The notes: generated from the sequence alone by a model not told the origin. A stretch of DNA of 64,000 nt from CAILZL01 sp050181835 (GCA_050181835.1 JBFXCU010000002.1:1-64000); one strand, 5' to 3'; positions 49,941-58,096 are shown, counted from the stretch's first letter. Numbers and translations: made by a program.

Positions 49941-50427
49941 ATGGACATACTGCCCCAACTCTCCCCAGCGCAAAACCTGCTGTTGCGTGCTGCCGCCCGC
50001 CGCACCGATGGGCGCGTGATTCCACCAGGCACCCTGCGTGGCGGCGCACGGGTCAAGGTGCTGACTTGCGCTGTTGCAACGTGGCTGGATCGAGCCTGCC
50101 GACGGCTACCACGTGCTGACCGACGCAGGCTACGCTGCCATCGGCCTGCAGCGGCCAGTTCAGCCGGATGACGTCCAGCCGATGGACACCATCGACGATC
50201 TCCAACTTTTGGAGTGCATCCCAATCCGCCCCGGCACCAAACTCGCCGCGCTGGTGATGGCGTTGCGCCGACCGCAGGGCGCGACCAGCCTGCAACTGAT
50301 GCTGGCCACCGGCTGGCAGCCGCACACCGTGCGCGGGGCGATCAGCGGGATGCTGCGCAAGAAGCTCGGCCTGAACGTGGTGCTGGCGCACAACGACAGC
50401 GGCGAGCGGGTGTATCGCGTGGTCTGA
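49941..50427 (+). pseudogene. Frameshifted DUF3489 gene
   Basis: The N-terminal part (MDILPQLSPAQNLLLRAAAR to GGARVKVL) and the C-terminal part (LLQRGWIEPADGYHVLTDAG to the end) lie in two frames, joined near 50067 where one base appears inserted. The C-terminal part carries the DUF3489 pattern TKLAALVMALRRPQGATSLQ, GWQPHTVRGAISGMLRKKLG. DUF3489 genes travel with serine recombinases and DUF2924 genes in mobile elements. It runs opposite to the restriction operon. Confidence 0.8.
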
Positions 50428-50795
50428 TTGCGACCAAGGGTGTCCAGTTTCTGGAGACCCTTGCGTCCCATATCACGATGGCCGATTTCGTGATTCGCGG
50501 GTGTAAAACCCCTGCAAACCCGCACCAGCATTGAGTTTTCGACCCTGGCCGTTTTACGTGCGGCCGGCGTGCAAACCTGCGAACCCGGTACGCATCCAGG
50601 TTCGCACTTTCCTCGCTCCCAACAATCCCGCACACGCCAGCGCTGACGCGGCATTCGGCCCACCAGCCCGTGCCGCCGGGTGCGAACCGCAAACCCTGCA
50701 AACCTTGTTTTTGGGTCGGACGGTGGCGCAAGGCTGCGCTGTCGCCCCCCGCATGGGCTTATCGCCCGGAAGGACCCCTTTCGCCTGGGCGAGAC
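50428..50795. other. Non-coding interval with TGCGAAC/TGCAAACC repeats
   Basis: 368 bases without a convincing gene. They contain several short near-repeats (TGCAAACC, TGCGAACC, GTGCGAACCGCAAACC) in loose spacing, similar in style to sequence near the other att-like sites. These may be recombinase arm sites, which is inference. Confidence 0.4.
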
Positions 50796-51122
50796 TCAGA
50801 AGGTGTCGGGCTCCTGCATCCACGCCGGGGTGTCGCGCTGGCCGTGCAGCACGCGCCAGACATCAATGTGCTCTGGACGCTCGACGTAAAACACCAGGTG
50901 GGGATAGTGCGCCAGCGGCCAGAAGCGCAGGCCGGGCAGGTTCAATTCGTGGGCGTAGCGTGGTGATCCAGTAGCCGGATGGTGACTGATGTGCGCATAG
51001 GCCTGCTCCAAGGCGTCAATGAAGCCGAGCGCCGCTTGTTCAGCGTTTTTGCTGAGGTAGTAGGCAATCGCATCGTCAATGTCCCGGTTAGCCAGCTCAC
51101 GCGGAACGACTGGCTTGGCCAT
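50796..51122 (-). CDS. parE: ParE-type toxin
   Basis: 108-aa RelE/ParE superfamily toxin (ELANRDIDDAIAYYLSKNAE, FIDALEQAYAHISHHPATGS, LRFWPLAHYPHLVFYVERPE, HIDVWRVLHGQRD). ParE proteins poison DNA gyrase. ATG 51122 overlaps the antitoxin stop (ATGA); a GTG one codon upstream is less likely. It appears complete with the usual arginine near the end. Confidence 0.9.
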   Translation of the reverse strand: MAKPVVPRELANRDIDDAIAYYLSKNAEQAALGFIDALEQAYAHISHHPATGSPRYAHELNLPGLRFWPLAHYPHLVFYVERPEHIDVWRVLHGQRDTPAWMQEPDTF

Positions 51123-51373
51123 CACCCGCGAGCGCCGCCCTTGGCCGCCTTACGCACCCGGTCACGCAGCCCCTCAAAGTAGGCCGGATCGGCTGGGGCA
51201 GCAGGTGCAGATGCAGCGCCCGCGAGCAGGAGGCCGCGCAGGTGCAGGCGATCCTGATCTTTGCGGATCAGCTCGCGCACGTATTCGCTGCTCGTGCCGT
51301 AGCTGCCTTGATTGACCTGCTCATCCACGAAGGACTTGAGCGTGTCGGGTAGGGAAATGTTCATTGTGCTCAT
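51122..51373 (-). CDS. parD: ParD-type antitoxin
   Basis: 83-aa ribbon-helix-helix protein (NISLPDTLKSFVDEQVNQGS, GTSSEYVRELIRKDQDR) with an Ala/Pro-rich tail that would bind ParE. It is the first gene of the pair and normally represses its own promoter, which should lie just above 51373. Confidence 0.92.
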   Translation of the reverse strand: MSTMNISLPDTLKSFVDEQVNQGSYGTSSEYVRELIRKDQDRLHLRGLLLAGAASAPAAPADPAYFEGLRDRVRKAAKGGARG

Positions 51374-51663
51374 GGCTCAAGATTAGTCGGTTTGGCAAAA
51401 TTTGGCAAGATCCATGTTTGTGTCTGACCGACCAGTCCAACTAGGTCGAATGAGATGAGCATTCCCAATGCGCACTCTCTCTTTAGAGAGCCGCCACCGG
51501 GAACCGGGAAAGTACCGTAAACACTGGGTTTCATCGTTCCCACCACATTACCGGGAACGATAGCGGCCGGGAGAGGCTAAAAAAGTGCAGGAACTGGCGA
51601 AGTCGTGGGTGTGCCGCGCGCGAGGCAATGGCTCGGAACCGCGCCAACACTGGCGCTCCGGGC

Positions 51664-51713
51664 AAAAAAAAATCCCAACCGATAAGGGTTGGGATTTCAA
51701 ATTATGGTGGTGG
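51664..51713. repeat. tmRNA 3'-end-like module 3
   Basis: A7 tract, hairpin AATCCCAACC-gataag-GGTTGGGATT (51671-51696) and TGGTGGTGG at 51705, in the same order and orientation as the true ssrA terminator and CCA end. The T-arm part directly beside it is not kept, but an 18-mer match lies 200 bases further on. Confidence 0.55.
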
Positions 51714-51915
51714 GATGGTACCCCGCATCAAACGACTATTGAAAGTACGCAATCGAAGCGCTGCGGGCTGCTGCGAACAAGTGCGAACTTGATCGAAAGG
51801 CCTACCTGTACGCCCTTCGGCCGTGGACGATCAAGCAGGTTTTTCGCCCTGATTGGTGCCCGGAAAGGCCGCTCAACCTCGTCTGCCTTTCGACTCCAGT
51901 TCAGTTCCCAAACGC

Positions 51916-51933
51916 GGAATTGAACCCGCGTCC
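51916..51933. repeat. att-like 18-mer
   Basis: GGAATTGAACCCGCGTCC, identical to the copy at 53803 and one base from the T arm of tmRNA at 58468. The pair 51916/53803 brackets the Fic and AlpA-like genes as 1.9-kb direct repeats, suggesting one inserted unit. Confidence 0.65.
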
Positions 51934-51942
51934 CGAAATCCC

Positions 51943-52992
51943 TCAGCGCAGGCCGTACCAAACCCCACGGCCACTGCCGTGCTGCTCAAGCGTGCCGCGC
52001 TCCACCAGCGCCCGGAAATGCTGCTTGAGGGTGTTGCGGCTGGCACCGGTCAGTTTGATGGCTTCGCCGATAGTCACGCGGCCATGTTCGCGGGCGAACT
52101 CGACGATCTGTAGCTGCAATTCCGGCATGGCCGCCAGCACGATCTTCTCGCGCTCGACCTTCTTCTCCAGTCGCCGCACCTGCTCGGCCAGGGAGCGCAG
52201 GAAGAACACCAGCCATGGCTGCCAGTTCGGCGACTCTGTGCGGATCGTGCCCTGGGTCTGGCGCAAGGCCAAGTAGTAGGCTTCCTTGCTTTGCTCGACG
52301 ACGCTTTCCAGCGAGCTGTATGGCACATATGCGTAGCCGGCCTGCAGCAGCAGGAGCGTGGTCAGCACCCGGGAGAGCCGTCCGTTGCCGTCCTGGAAGG
52401 GGTGGATCTCCAGGAAAACGACGACGCACAGCGCGATGATCAGCAAAGGGTGCAAGAGGGCCGTCTCGCGCTCCTGGTTCACCCAGGCGACCAGCTCCGT
52501 CATCAGGCGGGGCGTGTCGAAGGGCGACGCGGTCTGGAACACGATGCCGATCTGCGCGCCGGTTTCGTCGAAGGCGGCGACGCTGTTCGAGTTGGTTTTG
52601 TAGCTGCCGCGATGCCAGGTGTCCTTCTCGCTGTAGCGCAGCAGGATCTGGTGCAACTGCTTGATGTGGTTCTCGGTGAACGGAATGTCCTGCCAGGACG
52701 CAAACACCAGATCCATCAGCTCGGCATAGCCGGCCACTTCCTGCTCGTCGCGGGTGGCAAAGGACTTGATCTCCAGGTTCGACAGCAGTTGCTCCACCTC
52801 GCGGTCGGATAGTTTGCTGCCCTCAATGCGGGTCGAGGAGCCAATGCTCTCGATGGTGGCCACGCGGCGCAGCGCCGACAGACGATCGGGCGCAAGCGTG
52901 CCCAGGGCGCGCCAGGCGCCCTTGAACTCGTCGATCCTAGCGATGAGGCTCAGGATCTCGGGGGTGATCTGGATGGTGTCGGTTTTCAGCAT
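51943..52992 (-). CDS. Fic family AMP-transferase-type protein
   Basis: 349-aa Fic protein. The active-site motif HPFQDGNGRLSR is complete and the inhibitory helix motif STRIEG (S/TxxxE-G) is at about residue 54, before the Fic core, so this is a class II enzyme held in check from within its own chain. The C-terminal 90 residues form a winged helix (VTIGEAIKLTGASRNTLKQH) that may bind DNA. Fic enzymes usually transfer AMP to a protein hydroxyl; the target is unknown. ATG 52992. Bracketed by the 18-mers 51916 and 53803. Confidence 0.92.
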   Translation of the reverse strand: MLKTDTIQITPEILSLIARIDEFKGAWRALGTLAPDRLSALRRVATIESIGSSTRIEGSKLSDREVEQLLSNLEIKSFATRDEQEVAGYAELMDLVFASWQDIPFTENHIKQLHQILLRYSEKDTWHRGSYKTNSNSVAAFDETGAQIGIVFQTASPFDTPRLMTELVAWVNQERETALLHPLLIIALCVVVFLEIHPFQDGNGRLSRVLTTLLLLQAGYAYVPYSSLESVVEQSKEAYYLALRQTQGTIRTESPNWQPWLVFFLRSLAEQVRRLEKKVEREKIVLAAMPELQLQIVEFAREHGRVTIGEAIKLTGASRNTLKQHFRALVERGTLEQHGSGRGVWYGLR

Positions 52993-53207
52993 GAACCAAT
53001 ACTACACCCAATTACACCCATTTTCGAGGCGCATCCATTAAGACGCCCATTTACACCCAATTTCCCCACGTTTGGGCCTTGCGGGGAATAACCGGCCTAA
53101 TCTCCGCAGAAGATGCGGCGAATGGGCTTCTGCAAGGAGATCACTTGGCTCGCGGACGGAACAGCGCCTTCATGGACTCCTGCCAACTCATTCGGAAGGA
53201 GACCAAG

Positions 53208-53420
53208 ATGGAAGTCGCTCACCTCAATCAAAAACAACTGGCCGCCCGCTGCAGTATCAGCGAGGCCACCCTCGAGCGCTGGCGCAGCGAGGGGATCGGG
53301 CCCAAGTTTCTGAAGCTCTGCGGCCGGGTGCTCTACCGGCAGGTCGACATCGAGGCCTACGAGGAGTCGTGCCTGGCGACATCGACGAAGACCGCCACGG
53401 CGCAGGTCAGTGCCGGCTGA
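53208..53420 (+). CDS. AlpA/excisionase-like helix-turn-helix protein
   Basis: 70-aa DNA-binding protein (LNQKQLAARCSISEATLERW, then KLCGRVLYRQVDIEAYEESC) preceded by AAGGAG. Proteins of this kind regulate or assist excision of integrated elements. No integrase follows it; the interval after its stop is non-coding up to the 18-mer at 53803. Confidence 0.82.
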   Translation: MEVAHLNQKQLAARCSISEATLERWRSEGIGPKFLKLCGRVLYRQVDIEAYEESCLATSTKTATAQVSAG

Positions 53421-53863
53421 GATGTTCCGATTCGTCGGTAGATATTCGACAAGTACCGACGATTTGCAACGTGGCGGCACCGGCGGCCGTCTGGACGAGC
53501 CAGATTTCCGGCCCATTGAAAGTCCGCAGTCCGCAAGCGCGGACCGATCAAGCAGTTTGTTGAAAATCAATGGCCTGGCATCGGGCCGTGCGGGTTCGTG
53601 CGGAAAGATTCGAACCCCTGCGGGGTCTGGGTGGGGTGGAACCCTGCGCCAAACCTATGTAACTCAGCGCCTTAGAACCGCTGCGAACTCCTGCGGAAAG
53701 GTGCGGAATCCAACCCTTGTTGCTGGCAATCCTACCAGTTCCCACCTGCGGTTGGCATCAGCGATGTGCCGGCAACCAGCCGCCAGTTCGATTCCCATTT
53801 GAGGAATTGAACCCGCGTCCGCCAGACGTCTACGCTGGCTCGATCGCAGGCGACCAGAGCGGG
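53421..53863. other. Non-coding interval with att-like 18-mer at 53803
   Basis: 443 bases without a gene. GTGCGGGTTCG, GTGCGGAAAG, CTGCGAACTCCTGCGGAAAGG repeats lie at 53585-53710. GGAATTGAACCCGCGTCC at 53803-53820 is identical to the copy at 51916. This resembles an attachment region with recombinase arm sites but no recombinase gene. Confidence 0.5.
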
Positions 53864-54412
53864 TCACGCCAACCGGACCGGCCGTGCAACCTTCGGTCGA
53901 CGAGCTGAACTAGCGGTCTGCAGGTTTGCTTCCCGGCAGAGAATCCGAAGCATCGCTTGGTCATGGTGAAACGCCCGGAATGCATCAGTCACAGCGCTGT
54001 CCAGGAATATTGCCGTGGTCTGGCCGTCAGCCGGGGCGGAAACGATGCCGTCCGGAATGTCCCTCGACCAACCCCTGGCAGCCCGGAATCCACTCACCAT
54101 GTGCGAAAAGTACGGCCATGCGTGGTCAAGGTGTGCGTCGTCGATGGTGACCATCTTTCCGGTCAACTCGCACTCAACCCGGCTCTGATCGTCGCCGTAC
54201 TCGGCGAAGGCCTGCTTCTTGGCCAGGATGAGGTCGAGTGCGACCGCCTGCCGGCATGCGTTGTAGAAGTCTTGGGAGCGCCCCTTCGGCTTACCCTTGT
54301 CCTGCATCGACAGCTCATGGCCGCGTTCGCCCTTGCGGTCGAGCCACTTGAGAAGTTCAGGTGCCAGGCGAAACGCGCCGCCGAGCAGACCACCAAGAAG
54401 GGTCTCGATCAT
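53864..54412 (-). CDS. Chimeric frame: phage small protein joined to DUF3223/HNH-like tail
   Basis: 182 codons. Residues 1-43 (MIETLLGGLLGGAFRLAPEL, KWLDRKGERGHELSMQDKGK) match the start of a common phage lysis-region protein. From residue about 47 the sequence changes to a pattern I know from DUF3223-type proteins (FYNACRQAVALDLILAKKQA, RVECELTGKMVTIDDAHLDH, PYFSHMV), which has a D-H-x-x-x-H-like HNH-ish layout. The usual N-terminal part of that protein is missing. I read this as a deletion joint that fused two genes; expression is unknown. Confidence 0.6.
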   Translation of the reverse strand: MIETLLGGLLGGAFRLAPELLKWLDRKGERGHELSMQDKGKPKGRSQDFYNACRQAVALDLILAKKQAFAEYGDDQSRVECELTGKMVTIDDAHLDHAWPYFSHMVSGFRAARGWSRDIPDGIVSAPADGQTTAIFLDSAVTDAFRAFHHDQAMLRILCREANLQTASSARRPKVARPVRLA

Positions 54413-54708
54413 TGGCCACCTCCGAACACCTTGAACTTGATAAGGGCGCCCGCCACGAGCGCCAGCAGGAATCCGGTGGTGATCATCTTGATGACGGTCT
54501 GCCAGGCGGTGTGCTTGGCGGTGTTGAAGGCATCGAGCAGGCCGCGCAGTTCTCGGATGTCGTGGGCGGCGTCATCACCGTCCAAGCCAACATCGGTAAG
54601 TGTACGCCTGGCGCCGCGCTCGGCGGCGCGGTCCAGAAGTTCTTCGAAATCCTCCTTGCGCAGGAGGAGCGTGTTGTCGACCAGTGCGGGTTTTTGTGGG
54701 TCAGTCAT
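54409..54708 (-). CDS. Phage small membrane protein (DUF6127-like)
   Basis: 99-aa protein with a cytoplasmic N-terminus (LLRKEDFEELLDRAAERGAR, DDAAHDIRELRGLLDAFNTA) and one C-terminal membrane helix (VIKMITTGFLLALVAGALIK). This shape is typical of a small phage protein found just before holin-type genes. It overlaps the chimeric gene by four bases, so the phage gene order is kept up to the joint. Confidence 0.8.
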   Translation of the reverse strand: MTDPQKPALVDNTLLLRKEDFEELLDRAAERGARRTLTDVGLDGDDAAHDIRELRGLLDAFNTAKHTAWQTVIKMITTGFLLALVAGALIKFKVFGGGQ

Positions 54709-54728
54709 AGGGCAGGCTCCAGAAATGC

Positions 54729-54753
54729 AAAACCCGCCACTTGGGCGGGTTTT
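54729..54753 (-). terminator. Terminator inside the phage remnant
   Basis: AAAACCCGCC-actt-GGCGGGTTTT forms a 10-bp stem with T-rich arms between the DUF2793 gene and the small membrane protein gene. It would end or reduce transcription coming from the tail-type gene. Confidence 0.75.
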
Positions 54754-54773
54754 CGGGGTTCAGGGGAAAGAGA

Positions 54774-55124
54774 TCAGATGGCGATGCCGGGACTCCAGCC
54801 GGTGACCTTGTAGGCCGAGAGCACAGCCTCGTCCTCGATGAAGCACAGCCAGCCGACTTTAGGGATGTGGTATTCCCAGACGCCGGCGATGCGCGCGGCT
54901 ATTTGGTTGGTTTTCCCGGCCCACACGCCAGTGGCAGCGGCGGGGATGATGTAGCGGTCGCCGTTAACCGGGCTGGCGGGCGGTGTCGCCAGATCGCGGT
55001 CTTTGACCGAAAGACTGACGACGGCGCCCAGCCGCTTCAGGTTGGCGTCCATACCGACGCCACAGCCGCTTTCGCCGAGCGTCCAGCCGTAGTTGAGTCC
55101 AAGGTTCGGGTCAGTTGGTGACAT
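54774..55124 (-). CDS. Phage DUF2793 protein
   Basis: 116-aa DUF2793 family protein, seen in tail-fibre regions of prophages (DRDLATPPASPVNGDRYIIP, ATGVWAGKTNQIAARIAGVW, GWLCFIEDEAVLSAY). A full DUF2793 domain with a short N-terminal lead. Together with the next two genes it marks a piece of the late region of a tailed phage. Confidence 0.85.
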   Translation of the reverse strand: MSPTDPNLGLNYGWTLGESGCGVGMDANLKRLGAVVSLSVKDRDLATPPASPVNGDRYIIPAAATGVWAGKTNQIAARIAGVWEYHIPKVGWLCFIEDEAVLSAYKVTGWSPGIAI

Positions 55125-55127
55125 GGT

Positions 55128-55346
55128 CTATCTCCAGAGAATTGATGCTTGGCGAATGCGCCGGACAGTGTCCGGATCACCGGATCGGTGGCTTTGCTGC
55201 GGGTGCTGCCGCCAATGTCGCCAGACGATGGGTAGGTGCAGCACGCCGCCGCGTTTGGCCACCAGTAGAGTGAGAAGCCATTCCACCCGTCTTTCGAGAG
55301 CGACTAACTGGTCCGCTACCGCTTCCACGGCAGTGCGGCGCATCAC
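55128..55346 (-). CDS. Possible phage protein fragment
   Basis: 72 codons (LERRVEWLLTLLVAKRGGVL, HLPIVWRHWRQHPQQ) ending three bases before the DUF2793 start. I do not recognise a family. Its upstream end coincides with the joint to a plus-strand recombinase fragment at about 55350, so it may be the tail end of a larger phage gene. Confidence 0.4.
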   Translation of the reverse strand: MMRRTAVEAVADQLVALERRVEWLLTLLVAKRGGVLHLPIVWRHWRQHPQQSHRSGDPDTVRRIRQASILWR

Positions 55347-55355
55347 GATCAGGCC

Positions 55356-55656
55356 GTGGGACGTGGCGCCGACGCCGCTTCAGATGGCGCTGGCCAGGGG
55401 CCACCGCTGGCTGGCCATGCTGGAGTCGGGGGAAGCAAAGTCACTGAAGGAAATTGGCGTGCGGGAGGGGATCGACAACAGCTACGTGAGTCGGATGGTC
55501 AACCTGACCACGCTGGCGCCCGACATCGTGGCGGCCATTCTGGACGACGCACTGCCGAACCACATCACGCTGTTCGACCTGGCGGTTGATCCGTCGGCGC
55601 TGTGGGATGAGCAGCGGGAAAAAATCGGGGCTACTAAGCCTCGCGTATCCCGCTAA
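55356..55656 (+). pseudogene. C-terminal fragment of a recombinase-associated protein
   Basis: About 100 codons (PLQMALARGHRWLAMLESGE, VREGIDNSYVSRMVNLTTLA, PDIVAAILDDALP) matching the C-terminal tail found in site-specific serine-recombinase modules of mobile elements, where DUF2924 and DUF3489 genes also occur. The N-terminal catalytic part is absent: upstream sequence belongs to the phage remnant. It is therefore a cut remnant, probably of the same kind of element as the pseudogenes at 49728-50427. Confidence 0.65.
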
Positions 55657-55692
55657 GTGCAGGATATGCAGATCTGATCTGAAAAAATTAGA

Positions 55693-56544
55693 TCAAGGTG
55701 TAATCATTGGTTGTGGCGGGTCTTCTTGAAGACTCATATGCTCCAGTCGCCATTGCTTCAGCATCTCTCGTTGAGCGACGGTGATCGCACTGTCCGATAT
55801 TGGGTCGCAATATTTGAGGCAGATGTTTTCCCATCCAGAGTCTTGGGGATGAAATGCTGCCTCGAATAGCTCTTCCAGCTCCTCCGCTGCCTTGGTGGCG
55901 ACTTGTGCTGCAGCTGGCTCGTCTCGAAGGCTGTCATACAGCACGACAATTCCAAGCTGATAGACGTCCTCTGGTCCATCACGCTCAATGTCTTTGCCTT
56001 CATCAAGGTCGAAAAGCAACGCGCGGATGTGATCGCCACCGGTTGCCAGAATACTTTCTACTCGCTTAAGTAAGGTTCGTTTGCCTGGAAGAATAGCCGC
56101 ACGCAGGCGGTCCTCAAAAGCCTCCGGAAACGCGGCACGGTGGTAGCGGGACGCGAGCCACCGCTGAAGAATCCCGATACCCTGCCCATCAAGCCATATG
56201 TCCCGATGGGGATACGTGGCGAAAAGTTCTGGCTTCGCGATTGACCGCTTGGTCGTTGCCATTAATTCAATCGCGATGGGGCCTTTTTCTGACTGATATT
56301 CGATATGAAGGCGCCGGGCGGTCTTGCCAAAAGAGTCTCCGCCGAGTCTATCTATCCGCCTGCCTACTATGACCTCAGCATCTGGTTCCTTGTCGACCGA
56401 GGCAGTCAGGTCGCAATCGTGAGCGACCACTACAGCGAAGTACTGATCATCGCTCTCTGGTGCCAGTAGATCGAGTGCCTTTGCTGCTTCATGGGTTATG
56501 ACATCGCCTTGGCGCCATGAGAACTGCCGATCGGTGTCTGCCAT
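55693..56544 (-). CDS. Unknown protein, third gene of the ssrA-linked cassette
   Basis: 283-aa soluble protein of no family I recognise. It begins MADTDRQFSWRQGDVITHEA and has AVVVAHDCDLTAS and LHIEYQSEKGPIAIELMATT; the second half is mostly helical (KAAEELEELFEAAFHP). The VVAHDCDL string recalls short His/Cys/Asp patterns but proves no activity. ATG 56544 follows GAGGAA at proper distance; a GTG at 56559 overlapping the HTH gene stop is possible. It lies 11 bases after the HTH gene and has no lesion, so the three genes look like a live operon. Confidence 0.75.
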   Translation of the reverse strand: MADTDRQFSWRQGDVITHEAAKALDLLAPESDDQYFAVVVAHDCDLTASVDKEPDAEVIVGRRIDRLGGDSFGKTARRLHIEYQSEKGPIAIELMATTKRSIAKPELFATYPHRDIWLDGQGIGILQRWLASRYHRAAFPEAFEDRLRAAILPGKRTLLKRVESILATGGDHIRALLFDLDEGKDIERDGPEDVYQLGIVVLYDSLRDEPAAAQVATKAAEELEELFEAAFHPQDSGWENICLKYCDPISDSAITVAQREMLKQWRLEHMSLQEDPPQPMITP

Positions 56545-56555
56545 ACGCTGGTTCC

Positions 56556-57224
56556 TCACGCATCTTCATTGAGGTGAGGGGTGCCAAATTCTGTGGCAGA
56601 AACGGAAGGCGCAGATCGCCCCGCAAGACGCGCAGCGAGGCGCTGGCGTTGCTGTGATTCTCGCACCAAGGTGGCAACGAGTGTTTTTGCCAATTCCACG
56701 ACATTCCCGTTTTCTCTGACAGCTTCCAAAATGGACGGGCCGCCAACAATCTTTCTGCGGAAAACCTGGGAGGTTACGTCGATCTCAGCTTCGAGAAATA
56801 CGTCAGTCGCCTGCGCCAACTCAAAGAGCCGCTGGGCGTTTCGCGGCGAAAGAGCGCCCCCCTTAATCCATTCATGAACGGCTTGTCGCGATACGCCAAA
56901 CACCCTAGAGAGCTCGGAAACTGAGATCTTTGTGACGGCGCGTATGTGCGCGATATCTCGTGCAGAGTCACTGATAGCATCTGCCGAGCTCTCGCTTTGC
57001 CCATTAATTTCGATCTGGTTGATATCCCAATTTGCTGTCGCCGCACTAGCGTGCAAATAGTTCGGCGACAGCAATCCAAATGTACCGGCTACACAATAAG
57101 TCAGGATGCGCCCGCGCAGATTGTTGTGCCGCACGGTATCGACAAGAAGATCGTCTGCTTTGGTAAACGCGGCGGTCCGGATTGTGGGTCTTGACGGTCC
57201 GTCGATCTGATAGGCTGCGTACAT
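56556..57224 (-). CDS. XRE-type helix-turn-helix protein, second gene of the cassette
   Basis: 222-aa protein. Residues about 92-140 form an XRE-like HTH (TKISVSELSRVFGVSRQAVH, EWIKGGALSPRNAQRLFELA). The N-terminal 80 residues are of unknown type and the C-terminal part is helical and basic (ESQQRQRLAARLAGRSA). ATG 57224 has AAGGGAG six bases upstream, better than the ATG at 57230. Probably the cassette's regulator, perhaps of the TTGACA repeats upstream, but the large flanking domains suggest a further role. Confidence 0.8.
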   Translation of the reverse strand: MYAAYQIDGPSRPTIRTAAFTKADDLLVDTVRHNNLRGRILTYCVAGTFGLLSPNYLHASAATANWDINQIEINGQSESSADAISDSARDIAHIRAVTKISVSELSRVFGVSRQAVHEWIKGGALSPRNAQRLFELAQATDVFLEAEIDVTSQVFRRKIVGGPSILEAVRENGNVVELAKTLVATLVRESQQRQRLAARLAGRSAPSVSATEFGTPHLNEDA

Positions 57225-57242
57225 GTACATCTCCCTTGCGTT

Positions 57243-58046
57243 TCAGCTATTCCACGCTGAGACAGCGAGCGGCGTAACAGTTGCGTCAAAGGCTAGCCCG
57301 ATGCCTTTTCGCAGCACAATGAGCTGAGACTTTATGGCGTCTAGATCAAAAGTATGCCGACCTTCGATTGATGCGTCGGTATCCACGATCGCATGGACCC
57401 CATTGATGTCGCGGAAACGGTCAGCAATCTTCACGCCGATAGGTTGAAGGTCCATCGGGAATCCGAGCGGGCCAGCTTGGATAATAGTTCGCGCGAGGAC
57501 AGTGCAGTTGGCTGTCTGGATGTGTGTTTCGGCAAACGAATGAGACACGCGAACGTCTTCTGGTAGACGGCTGCTCAGGCCGAGCACGCCAGACGCCAGA
57601 TAGTCCGCGAGTCCTGCCTCACCAGCAGGAGGAACGACTGCGTCGAGGTATCGCAGCCCAATCCTCTCCGAATGAGCCAACGTCACACATTCGTGAACGA
57701 TGGCCAGTCCCCGCATGAATTCGTCAGCAAGTGCCTCAAATGTTTCGTACTCTGTCGTATGAAATGACAGTGCATTCTGTTCGACGATGAATCCTCTGGT
57801 GCTGTCGGTGCTAAAAAACATCAGCCGTTCGACTTGTTCAACGACCGGGGCCTGAGGCTGCGGCGCGTCTCCCAGTTGATGTGCAAGCGTGAAAGCCATG
57901 GAGACCCCCTTCTTAAAGTCGGGGTAGCCTGCTTTCCGCATACGATCCTGAATGTCTGGAGCGTAGGAGCCAAGCCGAAGGACAGGGTTGTGCCGGACTT
58001 GAGCAATGGTGAAGTACACCGGCGCGTTCTTCATTTTTTGACCCAT
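57243..58046 (-). CDS. TIGR04255-like protein, first gene of the cassette
   Basis: 267-aa protein resembling the TIGR04255 family (VYFTIAQVRHNPVLRLGSYA, CVTLAHSERIGLRYLDAVVP, with the RIGLRYLD strand as best marker). The function of this family is unknown to me; members often lie near HTH genes in accessory DNA. ATG 58046 has GGAGAG at good distance. First in a tight three-gene unit (gaps of 18 and 11 bases), next to the ssrA end, the most recently occupied slot of the island. Confidence 0.78.
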   Translation of the reverse strand: MGQKMKNAPVYFTIAQVRHNPVLRLGSYAPDIQDRMRKAGYPDFKKGVSMAFTLAHQLGDAPQPQAPVVEQVERLMFFSTDSTRGFIVEQNALSFHTTEYETFEALADEFMRGLAIVHECVTLAHSERIGLRYLDAVVPPAGEAGLADYLASGVLGLSSRLPEDVRVSHSFAETHIQTANCTVLARTIIQAGPLGFPMDLQPIGVKIADRFRDINGVHAIVDTDASIEGRHTFDLDAIKSQLIVLRKGIGLAFDATVTPLAVSAWNS

Positions 58047-58058
58047 GGCACTCTCCAG

Positions 58059-58096
58059 TTGACAGCAGGATTGACACTTTACAGTATAGTTGACAC
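58059..58096. promoter_or_regulatory. Three TTGACA repeats and a TATACT box before the cassette
   Basis: TTGACAG at 58059 and TTGACAC at 58071 and 58090, all in the plus direction, spaced 12 and 19 bases. A minus-strand TATACT (58083-58088) lies between the last two, in the right place for a -10 box of the cassette. Overlap of box and repeats suggests a repressor site, with the cassette's own HTH protein as candidate. Confidence 0.5.

Larger units (their letters stand above)
51374..51942. other. Non-coding interval with module 3 and an att-like 18-mer
   Basis: 569 bases without a gene. They hold the promoter side of parDE, then terminator hairpin 51671-51696, TGGTGGTGG at 51705, TGCGAAC-type repeats near 51769-51787 and the 18-mer at 51916. 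Short frames here lack coding character. Confidence 0.5.
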
